Assembly (NCBI GenBank): GCA_025093555.1
Contig: JAIWNF010000004.1
Span: 868,001 to 932,000, forward strand
Direction of reading: 5' to 3'
DNA from: Circinella umbellata
Lineage: Eukaryota; Mucoromycota; Mucoromycetes; Mucorales; Lichtheimiaceae
DNA: 64,000 nt
Shown: positions 35,472 through 47,771 of the stretch, in pieces
Layout: each line of letters begins with the position of its first letter
How positions within the stretch are numbered: position 1 is the stretch's first letter
The notes under the pieces: generated by a model
The model's input: the letters and a program-made list of their open reading frames with translations, nothing else
Told to the model about the DNA's origin: nothing
Databases searched by the model: none
Program-made: the position numbers and the translations under genes

Positions 35472-37913
35472 TTATATTCGCGTAATTATACAATCATCTA
35501 TATATAAATACTGACTATTATCGTTATTATCATCACTCTTACTACTTTGAGCAGTAGCCATCTTTGTTGAATGGCGATTCGCGCTTGTTACTGTAAACCA
35601 AGGAATAGAACGTTCTTGAAAAATGCGTTCAAGTAGTCCACCTGGAGGTCCATTAACGTTTGCAGCATTATGAATGATAATAGATTCAAGAATTCTGGAG
35701 TTATCAACAAGATCCAAAATTCCACCTATATCTATGGGAAGTGGTGGAGTGCCGGTTGTTTTACCAACGAGCATTATGTCCAATTTTTTTAGCTCTGGAA
35801 AACCACCAAGAACATTAAAAGCACTATTGCTGATTTTGCAGCCAATATGATGTAGCGTTAATTCTTTGGTTTTTGTTGCTTCCTTTAAAAGGTTCAAAAA
35901 ATGAAGCAGTATTGCATCTTGTTGTTGATCGCCATTAGCATCATCGCCATTATTGATATTCCTATATTGTTGGATGAAAAGTGGATAAGAGTGTTCAGGT
36001 ATTACTTGAAGAACTTTCAGGGAGGGTATATGGGCAATTGAATAAAGTAATTCATTAGTCATTTTGGGTATACGAATTAATCGGATAGTTTCAAGTTTGA
36101 GATAACTATTGTTGCCTTGTAGTAATATCAAAGATTGAAATAAATCTGGTAGTATCACTGTTCCATCTCCTGTATTATTATCATTATTACCGTAATCATC
36201 GTTATTATTTTGTTGTCTGGTACTCACGTTGTTGTAGTTTCTGTCGGGCCACTTAACATCTGTGAGCTCCAAATGGTTCAAATTCTTCAAACATTCAAAG
36301 CCCATGGATCCGATTGCATCACTAAACGTTACCAGTGATTCTTGTAGGGTGAGATTATTCAAATGAGGGATACGTTTCAATAAACTGGTAATAGAACTTC
36401 TGTTTCTGTTGCTGTCATCCTCATTACTATTAATAAATGAAAATCCACATAATCGTAGAGTATGTAAGCTTTTTAATACATGTAAAGAGTCAATTGTTGT
36501 TTGATTCATAGTCAAATGAACAGAATGTAATCCCAAAACACGTATATCTATGTCGAGTGTCTGAATTGCCGTTGCACTAGTGTTGAGAAGAGCGACAAGT
36601 GACCCTACATCGCTAAAATCGATTCTGTCGCATATGAGTGTTTGTAGACGAGATAGATTGAGTGATTGAAATACAGATGACCAGTCACGACTATCGCGAT
36701 GAAATATGGGTTTTACAAGTCTTAGAAAGGCTACTTGGTGTTGATATTGTTGCAAGTGCTGAGCAATTTGGTCAAAACCTTGATGTTCACATACAGATAA
36801 ATGGTAAAATGTCGATGATATTGACTGTTGATATTTTTTATCTTCTTCTTCATCATCATCATCATCATCATCACTTTTGTCCCTATTGCCAGCATTGGTT
36901 ATTTTCATTATTTCATCTTCGTCATGTGTTGACATCAATGGAATAGCATCATCGTGATATCGATAACTTCCATCGCCTGCAAAATATACTAGTTTTGGAC
37001 ACCATTTTTTTAAATTATCAAGCTGTATAGAATCAGGTGCAAGCTCACACGATTGTGCACTAGCACATATCAGGTATTGGAGGTTGGGGCACTTTTTAAG
37101 AATATACTCAAGTCGTAATCGTCGATCCATTTCAGCATCAATATGTAAATAAATGAGATGATTGAAAACATGATGTGTTGTTGTTCTAATAGGCTTCTGT
37201 TTCTCGTCATCGTCATCAATGTCGTTGACAGTTGGTTCTATAGTATAAATACCATACTTTCTCCATGCTGCATGTGTTGGATAATATGTCAAGTGTGTCA
37301 ACTGTGAGCATGTAGTCAACACGTAGAAAAGTGAAACATTAGATTCATGTTCCATCATGGATATATGCGTCAAGGTTGATGATGATCCAGCGCCAAATAA
37401 TCGCAGTTTTTGAAAAAAGGCTTCTTGGTTGACTGTAGCACATCTTGTATATACTGAAGGAGTAAATAAAAGATCAATCTATTATCGAAATGCAAAAACT
37501 ATACTTTGATTTTATAGTTATTATTATAACTATCATCATAATTGTTAGATTACCTTCGTACCTAAAGATTCGACTTTAATACAACCCCAATCAAATAAAA
37601 GTTGCATCATGGTATATACATCTCGATCGATGTCAAAATTTCTAAATTCGATATTTTTTACATGACTTCCGAGGCAACGTGCAAAGCATAAACTATCGTC
37701 GATATCCATCAACATATTACTATTATTATTTTTTGAGAGTCGTATGGTCTTCCAAATGTTAACTGTGTATTGCGGAATTTGCTTCAAGAATAAACGACAG
37801 CAGGACATCAATGTCAAACAATCGTGTTGATTGAGAAATTTAAAGATGTTGGTAACAATGTCAAATGGTAGATTATTTATGAAAGAAGTATAATTATTAT
37901 CAATTTCTGACAT
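35472..37913 (-). CDS. F-box / leucine-rich-repeat protein
   Basis: Exons 37913-37554 and 37478-35472; about 788 aa. Seen: an N-terminal F-box (FINNLPFDIVTNIFKFLNQH, then CLTLMSCCRLFLKQ and IWKTIRL), followed by many irregular leucine-rich repeats (for example LHTLRLCGFSFI, LNNLTLQESLVTF, LNHLELTDVKWPD, LKVLQVIPEH, LKKLDIMLVGK) interrupted by acidic and Asn/Asp inserts. F-box/LRR proteins are substrate receptors of SCF ubiquitin ligases. The target here is unknown. Mucoromycete genomes carry large families of such genes, so the specific orthology is unclear. Confidence 0.88.
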
Positions 37914-38838
37914 GGTTTACAAAGAAAATGGTAAAAATGTAAGGCACGTAATGCGGCCGCATTTGCTGAAGTTTTTCTGGCGGAATCTAACTATTTTTGG
38001 GCCTTACTCGGCCTATAGCTGAGTAAAATATTGGGGCTCTGAAGGCTCTTTCGACGGTTGCATATGTTGTTTGCTGACTATCTTTGTTGTGATGAATGTT
38101 TATTATGTAAGACATAGCTTAAAAGAAACAAAAGAGTTTGGCTTTCAACGAGCATCTTTGACATATGCGAATCAATATTCTCAAAAGTTTTTTTATATAC
38201 CTAAGAAATAATGCTTTGTAGCGGTACCGTAGTGCTTCACCAGGAGCAAAAAAAAACTGTATACAATATATATACAACAACGATTAAAATTTGATATAAA
38301 TGTATAGGTATTATTTTTAGTAGAATGGCAATATTTTTGGGGTTCCATATACACAACAATTTTTTGGATACCTCCATTTTTGGTAATAAAAGTAAAGCAG
38401 CCAATTTTTCTAGTACAAGTAAAATGGAGGAAGTTAATGTTTGGGTTTTTTATGGCTTTACTCTTATTTTTGTTATTTTTTGTTATTGTTTTTTATTAAA
38501 TTTCAATATCATATAAAGTTCATAACTGATAATATTGAATAGAGTATGGAGGGTATTATTAGGCTGTATGAGGTGTATCATAGTATTCAAAAATAAACAA
38601 AAATCTAAAAAAAAAAGGTACCTTCTTCAGGCATTTTTAGATGATTTTGGGTAGTTTTGGGTAGTTCAGTGGCCAAGTACTCAAAATCCCCAAATAAAGA
38701 AAATTTACCACCTAAAAATTTAGTGCACCCATTTGAAATGGGCTATATAAGGTTCTTCTACGCCCAGCTATCTTGGGAAGACAATTTAAGTAGGGGGGGT
38801 GTTAATCGTTCAATGTGTGTATGTGTAAAATGAATGTA
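37914..38838. other. Intergenic, possible degraded repeats
   Basis: Upstream of the F-box gene. The stretch has atypical, relatively G-rich patches (37965-38080, 38640-38800) unlike normal spacers here, with short near-repeats such as TTTTGGGTAGTTTTGGGTAG. This suggests old repeat DNA, but I could not define ends. A 63-codon plus-strand frame at 38325-38516 has no support. Confidence 0.35.
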
Positions 38839-38840
38839 TA

Positions 38841-39631
38841 CTGTCACCGCTTGCTATAACCGACGATATTCGATATAACGATAGGGTTTTGGGGTCCAAG
38901 GCAGATTAAGCAGGGAAATATCGTTAATTTTATCTAACGATACCCGATAGGGTTTTAGCAAAAAATATCGTTATATCGAGCAGACAACTAATATCTTGGA
39001 TTTAAAAAAGGAAATAATACTAGTTTGTTGGGCATTTTTTATGTTCTTACTTTAGTGTTCAAACATTTTTGTCAAGAGTTTAATAATTTGAACATCAAAT
39101 TTATCTTCAGGCATCGCCTATTCCAAAAGAAAGCCAGTAATATCCTGTTTGTGCTTCTTATAAAAATTAGATTTGTTTTTTTCCCAAATATCCTTGTCCA
39201 ACTTTTTCTTTTTCAATTTGCATGGATTTGGAAGCAATAATATGTAGCCAGTTTTTTATTCTTATCATAATATGATACTTGCATTTTTTTTCTTATATCA
39301 TAGTAGGGGATCAGCGTTAATTGTGTGCGACCATGCGATTGTAATATAATTAGAAGTAATAAGACAAGAAATATATAATAAAGAAAACTGTATAAAGAAA
39401 AAAAAGAGCTGTTTTATTTTTATAGCTTATTTACGGTATGTATGAATGATATAATGTGCTAAAGTCTTCTTCTTTTTGCAAGACATATTAGATACATGTG
39501 AGATCAAGTACATATGGATAGGATTTTACCCGATCATTATAGCTCAGATCAAGAATCCGTTATAACGATTATTCGATATAACGATGCTCTTTTGGTCTCA
39601 CGGGGGGTATCGTTATAGCGAGTGGTGACAG
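38841..39631. mobile_element. Decayed pogo-like DNA transposon (791 bp, TA target site)
   Basis: Ends are inverted: CTGTCACCGCTTGCTATAAC at 38841-38860, and CTGTCACCACTCGCTATAAC read on the minus strand from 39631 (18 of 20 match). A TA dinucleotide flanks each side (38839-38840, 39632-39633), as for Tc1/mariner/pogo elements. A 16-bp subterminal repeat, TATTCGATATAACGAT, occurs at 38867-38882 and 39570-39585 in direct orientation. The interior contains a transposase C-terminal relic on the minus strand. It is non-autonomous as it stands. Confidence 0.8.
38971..39236 (-). pseudogene. Transposase C-terminal relic
   Basis: About 88 codons in one minus-strand frame, interrupted by two in-frame stops (TAG at 39120-39118, TAA at 39054-39052). 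This is far fewer stops than expected for such AT-rich sequence. The reading is Lys-rich (KLKKKKLDKDIWEKNK) and ends with AQQTSIISFFKSK. That matches the QxxIxxFF PCNA-binding consensus near the C-termini of pogo-type transposases. Assignment to pogo is by ends plus this tail; no DDE core remains. Confidence 0.55.
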
Positions 39632-39633
39632 TA

Positions 39634-40934
39634 TGTTTATTCAAGAAGGTGCCGAATTTCGACTGGCTGCCTATCATATAATATTATTCTCACAAATAGT
39701 TTATAGAAAGCATATACGTACATACTTGTTCACTATTTAAACACTAAATATCAAGCTACTAAAGACTTTGTAGATAGTTGACAGATATAGACAGTGATAG
39801 AAGAGATGATGTAAAAAAAAAAGTCTATATAGTTGTTTTTATTAAGCTGTCAATTTTGGCTCAAAGCATAGCTCATCTGTAATTCTGGTGGTCCAAGTGA
39901 AAAAAAAATCATAAAAGCGCTGTTAGTCATATAAAACCCCTCATCGGTCTTATTAAAACTTGTGTCACGCCAAGTTAAAGAACAAGGTGAGCCAACAATT
40001 AGTAAAAGCTCTTAGTAGTACGGAATTTACGTGATAAGTAGTACATTAATATCTTTTGGCTTTTGGTATCAAAGCAAGATGAGAACACATCCTTAGTCTG
40101 GTGTTTGTTGCACAATATCCACATGATGAAATTTATTTGGTAACGCCTATTTTTACCCACCTCTTCTTAAGGTGACACATTAGATCTGATCTTTAACCTT
40201 TCTGCCCAACTTATTTCCATATTTTATACAACCTTTGAATAAATCCCTTTATAGGAAAGCATCCAAGTGTAAAAAAAGTTTATTAGGATTCTTGACAAAA
40301 AGAACAAGGGCTGAACAATAATAACCCAAGTAGGCATAAAATTTCTAAATATACTTTCGATGATAGTTGATAACAATGACAATTTATTGTCGAGAAAAAG
40401 GTATCGACGGTCATTATTTTCCGGTCATACTTCTCTTTGTAAAAAAAAAAAAGGCAATCTTATTAACAGTTTCTATATACAAATAAGCTATTTAATCTAA
40501 CTATCGAAAGATAAACTAATAAAAATTTATGGGTTCTCGATGAGAAATTCAACATTTATATGTTACATCTTTTTTTCTTTAAAGAAAGTCTAACAGTAAC
40601 TAGAGAGTCTCGCCCGCTCCTCTCTCGAAACACATATATTGAATAAAGTTATACAACAGGCAACTTCTTCTACTTCTATTTCATGATTATAAGAGATCCT
40701 TTTGGATTTTTAATGGTTACATAAAACTAGAAGTTGCTTCGCCCAAGGTAGGACAGGTGGATGAGAGGCTGAGCCTTTCCAAATTTACAAATACTGAAGC
40801 TTTCTTATATTATATTACTTTTTTTTTTAATTTGCAAATCACACGCCTCTTTCCATTTTTTTTTCGTTGGACTGTATATACCCGACAACAGATTAGTTCA
40901 TTTATTTAACTAAACATAAGTACATCAAAAATCG
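39634..40934. other. Intergenic, upstream of kelch membrane protein
   Basis: No gene seen. The last 130 bases are T-rich followed by the ATG at 40935, a plausible promoter and leader. Confidence 0.45.
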
Positions 40935-43900
40935 ATGTTCAGCTTGTTGTCTTTGCATCCACTGCAAATAGTAGTATTTTTACTACTCATAACATTATCA
41001 AGTGTTTTTTGTGGTGATTATCCTGTACCACCGTTAACAAGAGAAAGGATTCCAGAACACGTATTCGGCACTGGATTTGCCATAAATGAAGACTTTTTTT
41101 CGTATGGAGGTCAAGGTCGAGGCGCCAAACCAATTAATGATTTTACCAAGATTCATTTTGATCGCTATGGCGTCGTACATAGCGAAATTGTCAATTCCAA
41201 TGGTCCATATACCATGTACACTCAGGCTGTAGTTCTTTCAAATAACGATTCGGTTGCAATCATTGGTGGATCGTATGAAGGATATTTTCCCAATATAACG
41301 GATCCTATTCGTGCTCAAGTATACTCATTTAGTCAGAATGCATGGGCCTCATTACCAGGCCTGGAGGGATCTGGCCCTGTACCGCCTCACCGACAAGAAC
41401 ACACAGCTGTTAAGGCAGCAAATGGATTGATATATATTCATGGTGGTATTTCTAGCTTAAATAACTTCACAATGATTAAAGACAACTGGTCATACGATCC
41501 CACTGCTGGAATATTCACAAATTTGGCAGCTCCACCAGTCGCATTATATGGTAGCACTGCTACTGCTTTACCGTATGTTAATAATCAATGATGTGTTTGT
41601 TTTAGGTTTCCTTATTCCGAAAAAAAAAGTGCTAATCACAAGATAACTTTAATTTATATAGAGATGGTCGTATTCTATACGTTGGCGGATGGTATAGTGA
41701 TTCTCAAATGGATCCAGGATTTAGTGATTATTTTCTTTTTAATCAGTCTGCTGTGTACAATCCTGAAGGTGATTCGTGGCAAGTACAAGAGCTCAACGCC
41801 GACGCAATTGGGAATCCTGAGGTAGCTAGAGTACATTCGAATGCTGTTTTAGGTATGCATATAGCAACTTATTAGGACGCTATACTTGTTATAAGTATTC
41901 GCCAGTAGAAAAAAATTATTTACTTTGTTAACAATTACAGGACCTGAGGGGCGGTATTTGTACTATTTTGGAGGAGACAACTTGGGTATGCCCGGAGTTG
42001 ATGATGAATATTACAACGACCTGTGGATGCTTGATACCCAAACATGGGCATGGATCAAACCTTCAGTTGCTGGAATTCAACCAAGAGCACGTACTGGTGG
42101 TTCGGGTGCTTTACTCTCTTCAAAATATCTTATATTCGGTCTGGGTATGTTTGACTGCATATTGATACATGGCGTGCTGAATTTCTGCTTTACTAATCCG
42201 TTCTAAATGTAACCTATAGGTGGTGCCCAGACATTTCGCTTCAACACATTTGATATTCTCGCAGCGGCAAAGGTGTCGAATCCAGAAACTAATGAGGTAG
42301 ACTTTTCAAGTGCAAAATGGATTGCAAACACTACTACCGGTGAAATTTTGAACCAGGGGCAATGGTCTCCTAATGGCATCAGTGGAGGTATAATTGCTGC
42401 TGTCGTTGTTGTATGTGTTGTTGTTGTACTCTTGCTGCTCTATTTGGCGTTCCGCTTCCGTCATCGTGTTCGTCGAGCAATCATGCGTGTTCATTATGGA
42501 GTCTGGAGTCCAAGGTACAGCCAAAAGCAATTTTAGTAATCTTTTATATCTTATGATAGACACGGCATATGCTTACTATATTACTGCTTTGATATATTTA
42601 TATATTAGAACTGGTGAGCCACTATGGGCAGAAACTGCTCGTTTGGTTTCCAAGGTCATTTTAATGTTTCTTTTTGTCGCATTCTTCGTTTTTGTTATTA
42701 TTCAAGTAATAGAAAGTCCAAAATCTACGTATATTGTGACAGAAGTACCAGAAGATGGACAGGTCACAATTCCTGGTATGTACTAAACATATGTGTCCAT
42801 CGTCAATACCTGGGCTTGATGAGTTTCTTATATTTAATAGCTAAAACCGACGTGTGTTATTTATTCTTCAATAGATGCTCGAATTTGTTTTGAAGGATTT
42901 TCAATCCAAGAATCAGAAATTGATGGTGCTTTGTATCCACTCGTTTCATGTATGACTGATACTGGATTGTCCTGTAATGATCATATCACACGTTTAGATT
43001 TAGCATATTACAATCCACATTTTATGGGTAATCTGGGCAACAACATGTGTTTTTTGTTTACTGGAAACAATATTGGTGACAATCAAAGCGTTTTGAAATT
43101 GGCACCAGAAGCGATACCAGATGTAAATAGCGGGCATGACTTCCAGCTTTCATTCCGAGTTGATAATATTTCAGAAAATGGACGTGTTCATGTCTCTTTT
43201 TATCCAGCTGAGCGCGATCCAAACCGGGTTATTTTCTTGTCAGATAGATCTCCAAAACTCAGCGACTCCGACATTTCTGCTTTTATTGCTAATGACAATG
43301 ATGATTACAGCTCAGTGAATACTGTTGATCTCAAGCCATTTGATTATGCCTATGTTCAATATCAACTTGAATCTAAAGAGTATTTAACCGACAATGGGTG
43401 GAATTATGTCGGTTTTGCACCAAGCCACAATAAAACTCCAGAAGTTTCGATTACACAGCGAGTTCAAAACCAACCTGATATGGGGGACACCATGATTGCC
43501 AGAATGATTATTGCTCCTGCTACGTATACCACACTGATTCATCGTGAACAAAAGATATACTCTTTGGTAAATGGAGTTGGTTTCATCGGTGGTCTATTTG
43601 GTTTATTTGTTGCATTTCAAGCCATCATGTTTGGTTTCCGTCCACGTTCTCCATTCGGTATTGTCCATCGTTGGTCTGTTGGTGATATGCGACGTTCAAT
43701 TTCGAGCGGTCTTAAGGATCGGTTTAATGTCAACAAAACACCGGTGCCTCTTGTTAATCCAGTCCATGACAGATATTCTCTAGATATGCGAAATTATGGC
43801 AGGAGTTATGTTGATGATGAAGAAGCAACCTATATTGACGATACTGAATCACTTGATAGTGAATACAGAATGACTGCTACTGCAGGAACACTATCACCAA

Positions 43901-44259
43901 CTGCAGCAAAGGGTACTCCCAGTACAAGTCAGATTTTTGTTAATGATGAGAGTCGTCGATTGGCACAAGTGGAAGATCGTATGCAATTACTCGAATTGGT
44001 GTTCAAGTCTTACTATGTGGATGACGAAGTTTTCCAACGATTGGATATTGCGTTGAAACGACCTGGTGACCAGGCTAATCGTGCATCTCGTCGAAGCATT
44101 GGAAATAATTTCCGAAATAGCAGATCAGATCAAGCAGCTCCCCGCTCCACTGCCAATCATGTCGAAATTCCGATGCGAGAACAAGAACAAACAGTCCAAC
44201 ATCCTGCTGCTGTTCCTGTACCTCAACAACATTTTAGAAATAGCAGCGATTCAGATTGA
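40935..44259 (+). CDS. Kelch-ectodomain membrane protein with three predicted TM segments
   Basis: Exons 40935-41572, 41662-41852, 41941-42144, 42220-42514, 42609-42775, 42875-44259; about 959 aa, all phases consistent. Seen: a signal peptide (residues 1-26); a kelch/galactose-oxidase-like beta-propeller (about 40-390; repeat cores VAIIGGSYEG, LIYIHGGISS, ILYVGGWYSD, LYYFGGDNLG, each with the diglycine); TM1 about 400-424; a basic loop; TM2 about 455-477; a second ectodomain with Cys residues (ICFEGF, VSCMTDTGLSC); TM3 about 725-752; and a long cytosolic tail with a helical motif VEDRMQLLELVFKSYYVDDE. The order suggests a cell-surface receptor or adhesion-type protein with a propeller outside the cell. 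Ligand and role are unknown. Gene finders could split it at the introns around 42515-42608. Confidence 0.85.
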
Positions 44260-44788
44260 GATCTTTAAGAAGTAAATAGAAATATCAATTTTTTATTTAC
44301 AAAATAGCTCTATTATTCTTTTTATAAGGTAGCTCTTATTGTTATTATCTTACTTTATTAAGTCGCATATTTGCGCAAAAAACATTTAATCCCAATTATT
44401 GTATATTATTATTATTATTATTATGTATTATGTATTATGCTTACCATATATCGATTATGAATATAAATGTCTAAAGATTATCAATATTCCATATTTACAA
44501 AAATCTTTTTGATGTAGACTTATTTTTGATAAAATAAAAATAAAACGGCATCTAAATGTGTATGCATAAATCATTTGAGTATATAAAAAAAAGTCATGTC
44601 TACAAATGTAAATTCATATAAACAGTTTTTTTTAATCAGTAGTATTTACTTATACATACGTAAAGTACTGTATACTTTCGTTTGTTTCAATGTCTTGGAC
44701 ACATGGCGTTTATATTTCTTTTACGTTGGGTAACAGGATCCATATATATATGTGTGTTGATTCAAGATGTCCCTTTCCTTTTTATTTA
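44260..44788. other. 3' region of the kelch gene
   Basis: AT-rich with ATT repeats near 44408-44425 and A/T-rich likely poly(A) signals. No gene seen. Confidence 0.45.
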
Positions 44789-45028
44789 ATGGACAGCGTT
44801 CATTCGATCATATACCATAATGCAACATCACAGCACTTCCAAGAAGCGTTGAGCTCTGAAAAGCTCTCCATTAATGGTTTTTTGTCATCTACAAAATCAT
44901 CAAATACTACCACTGGGGACCCGGTGAGCATAAAGTATGCAGCAGAGAAAAGAAATACGATAACGAAACGACTAGGAACCATAGTAAGCTTTTTTTGGTG
45001 TTTATTGTCACGACACTTTTACAGATAA
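44789..45028 (+). CDS. Possible small orphan ORF (80 codons incl. stop)
   Basis: Not recognised. The frame from ATG 44789 reads MDSVHSIIYHNATSQHFQEA with protein-like, charged composition, then a Ser/Thr-rich stretch and the basic motif AEKRNTITKRLGTI. A GTAAGC lies right after that, with a TTTTACAG acceptor candidate near 45018-45025, so the last codons may be intronic. Upstream in-frame codons reach 44690. Low confidence: no homology can be claimed, and the rest of 45029-45982 shows no partner exon. Confidence 0.3.
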   Translation: MDSVHSIIYHNATSQHFQEALSSEKLSINGFLSSTKSSNTTTGDPVSIKYAAEKRNTITKRLGTIVSFFWCLLSRHFYR

Positions 45029-45982
45029 CATTTATCGAGTGGTATACTAGGCTAACATATGTTTATTTTATTCATTTTATGTTTGTTTCGGAATAAAGAG
45101 TAAGTTGGCCAGTTTTTTATTTATTTGTTTATTTGTTTATCATCAAAACGTGCTTTTTTTATTCGAAAAGTCTGATTAAGAGTTTTAGATAATAAAAAAA
45201 GGCAACTTAATTGGAAGTGAAGTATTCATCCAAAGTTTTTTGAAGGCATGATGTAAGATATACATTATGTATAACCCATCTCTTTATTTTCGATAATCTT
45301 TATGTTTGTGTTAGAACGGTGGAAAATCGTCGTTTGAAAGATCATTCGCTAGACATCAAGGCATTTATTCCCGAGTATAAACGTTTTTTTTTTCGTACTT
45401 GCGACAGTGCCAGAAATAGAACCTTTGAGCATTAATGCTAGCACATTATAATAGTATCCCCGATCTATACGCCTATAGTCATCTATATTATACTTTCCCA
45501 TAACCCTACCACTTTCTTTTATAAAAAATTGGTTTGAATTATCTGTTCTCTCTCTCTTTCTCTCTCACACTCAAAATCTGTTTGATAAGCATATGTATAT
45601 ACGCGCACAAATAGTTTGGAGCCTACTTTCGATAAAAAGAAAAATTATATGTAACATTCATATCACCAATGCATAAGCTGTCTTCTATTGTGTGGCACAT
45701 GTACTATACAGGGCTGATGCCAAATTGAGTGGGACTATCATTATTATATCAATGATTATAAATTATATGCCACTTGAATAACAGAAATCTGATATATACT
45801 TATTGATAAGGGGCAACAAATGTTTCTATTAATAAAACGGTATGTAGATATGTTCCCTTGGCATCCGATGTATTATACAACAAAGTGACATGTGACTCTT
45901 TACATACTAGAAATGATTAGCCACTACTGATTGTGGAGTGACAGAAAAGAAAGTAAGAACAGTGTAGATTCCTTTTTTTAGC
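45029..45982. other. Intergenic
   Basis: AT-rich with a CT-rich patch near 45546-45570. No supported gene seen. Confidence 0.4.
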
Positions 45983-46678
45983 TTAATCGTCCATGTCAAA
46001 TAATAATGAGGAATCATCCATCATGGCAGGAACAGATGATAATATATAATCGGAGTGATATTGTTGTTCGGTCACACTATCCGGAGTTCTGGTGTGATTA
46101 TTAATGATCTGTGATGGCCATGGAATAGGCGACTCTTGTTCTGGCATACTACCGACTGTGAATTCCCCGCTGCGATGTTGGATTAACGATAGTATATCTT
46201 TGGTGCTGTTGTTATTGACGGGACATGTGACTGACAGCACAGGCTTTTTTGTTTTTTGTAAATATGTAACATGATCATCGAAAGTGGATGAATATGACAA
46301 TGATGCTGGCGAGATAGGGATATCTAATGGTAAAGTTTTATTTTCTTGTTGATGTCTTTTTACTCTTTCTTGTTGTTGTTTTTTCTGTTGTTGTTGTTCC
46401 CTGGTGTTATCTTCTGTCAAATACCCATCAGCTACTATCATAAATTTATTTTCAAAATCATGTATGTATTTTTTCTTGTTTCTATTATGTTGTTTATGAG
46501 AGGATTCATGAGTTGATAAGGATGATGGCGCTAAATTAAAGTCATTGTGCTCTTCACCATTGCCATCATTATTGTCGTAATTTTCAAATAAGAATGTAAT
46601 GACGTTGTTTAAAGTATCATCTGTGATGGTAGTATTGTCGCTTTTATCATTATTTGAAACTGTTAGATGATGGCTCAT
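45983..46678 (-). CDS. Orphan acidic, Gln-rich protein (231 aa)
   Basis: Not recognised. A single uninterrupted frame from the first ATG. Seen: a hydrophilic N-terminus with a short aliphatic helix (LNNVITFLFENY), a Gln/Lys/Arg-rich middle (QQQQKKQQQERVKRHQQ), Ser/Pro segments (DIPISPASLSYSS), and an acidic-hydrophobic tail (MMDDSSLLFDMDD). The tail resembles an acidic activation segment and the middle could be a nuclear signal, so a transcription-related role is conceivable but unproven. It is flanked by long gene-poor DNA. The open length in AT-rich sequence supports a real gene. Confidence 0.6.
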   Translation of the reverse strand: MSHHLTVSNNDKSDNTTITDDTLNNVITFLFENYDNNDGNGEEHNDFNLAPSSLSTHESSHKQHNRNKKKYIHDFENKFMIVADGYLTEDNTREQQQQKKQQQERVKRHQQENKTLPLDIPISPASLSYSSTFDDHVTYLQKTKKPVLSVTCPVNNNSTKDILSLIQHRSGEFTVGSMPEQESPIPWPSQIINNHTRTPDSVTEQQYHSDYILSSVPAMMDDSSLLFDMDD

Positions 46679-47421
46679 TTTTTTTTAACAATACGTCGAA
46701 AAGAATGGGAAAGATAAAGAAAAAGAAGAATATTATATAAAGATACTGCTGATATTTATAGACTTTCTCTTTTGAATTTTTTATTATTTCATCTTATTGT
46801 AGCAATACGTATACTAATTTTATTCAGATACAAAGTAACTAAGATTTTTTTTTTGCTCTCATGATGTATTCTTTAAAATAAATGACTCATAGGTAATACA
46901 GTTAAAAAACCTAAAAGAACCCTAGAAAGTGCGCATTTACATTGATACGTAACAAATATGTATTAAATAACTCCATCGTGACTTTTAGCCATGTGTTTTG
47001 TAAGATTCTACCAGTGTTATAGTCGGTCGTAGACTTTTTTTGAAGCAGAAAAACAAGATTTAGAGCTTCCCTGGTGTACATACTGCAGCATAACACGGAG
47101 ACTGCTAAGCACACCTTTATTTCTATATATTATTTACTAATGCATGACATGTTTTTAATGACAAAAGAAGCAGCACTTTTTGGGTAGCACGATTATGAGC
47201 AAAAGAGAAAAGTATTTTAATCAGTCCATAAAAGGAAAGAAGTGACACCAGAAGCAGGTGATAAGTAAAATGAATGATTATGTTTTGTTGACTTATTTAA
47301 CAATATGTACGTATGTTAATAATTTTTGATTTTTTTGAAAAATGCTGCTTCGCTAACTTTATTATGATACTGATGTCAACTGGACCAATAAAAGTAAATA
47401 AAAACTCATGGCTACTATTTA
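46679..47421. other. Intergenic, upstream of orphan gene
   Basis: No gene recognised. A 67-codon minus-strand frame at 46911-47114 has no supporting features. Confidence 0.4.
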
Positions 47422-47769
47422 CAGTCAGCCCCCGCCTTTACACCTCCCACTTTTGCGAATCTCCCGGTTCTGCACCGTTTGTTTTTGGAAATGTTAAAAA
47501 TACTTGATAGAATCGCAACTTGCAACTTGCATCAAGGTTGTTGGGCGAGTTGCGCTAATCGAGAGTAAACCGTACTATAATTTAATAATTGTGTACATTT
47601 TTCTTATGCATCTTTATCCAATTATGGAAATACCCAAAATGCTAGCAAAGAATAATTGATGAGATGCTGTATCGATTTCAATATATATTAAGTCTCGCTT
47701 GTTGCAAGTCTTCGGTTCTGCAACAAAAAACTAGGAAATCTCAGGTGTGCAAAAACCGGGGGTTGACTG
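47422..47769. mobile_element. 348-bp pogo/Tigger-type MITE
   Basis: The left end is CAGTCAGCCCCCGCC and the right end, on the minus strand, is CAGTCAACCCCCGGT: 12 of the first 13 bases match. Each is flanked by TA (47420-47421, 47770-47771). CAGTCAACCCCCG-type ends with TA target sites are typical of pogo/Tigger elements. CGGTTCTGCA occurs near both ends in the same orientation (47465-47474, 47713-47722). It has no coding capacity. Confidence 0.82.
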
Positions 47770-47771
47770 TA

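Noticed and set aside
45695..45790. TACAGGGCTGATGCC resembling a transposon end
   Set aside because: No matching inverted end or target duplication found nearby.
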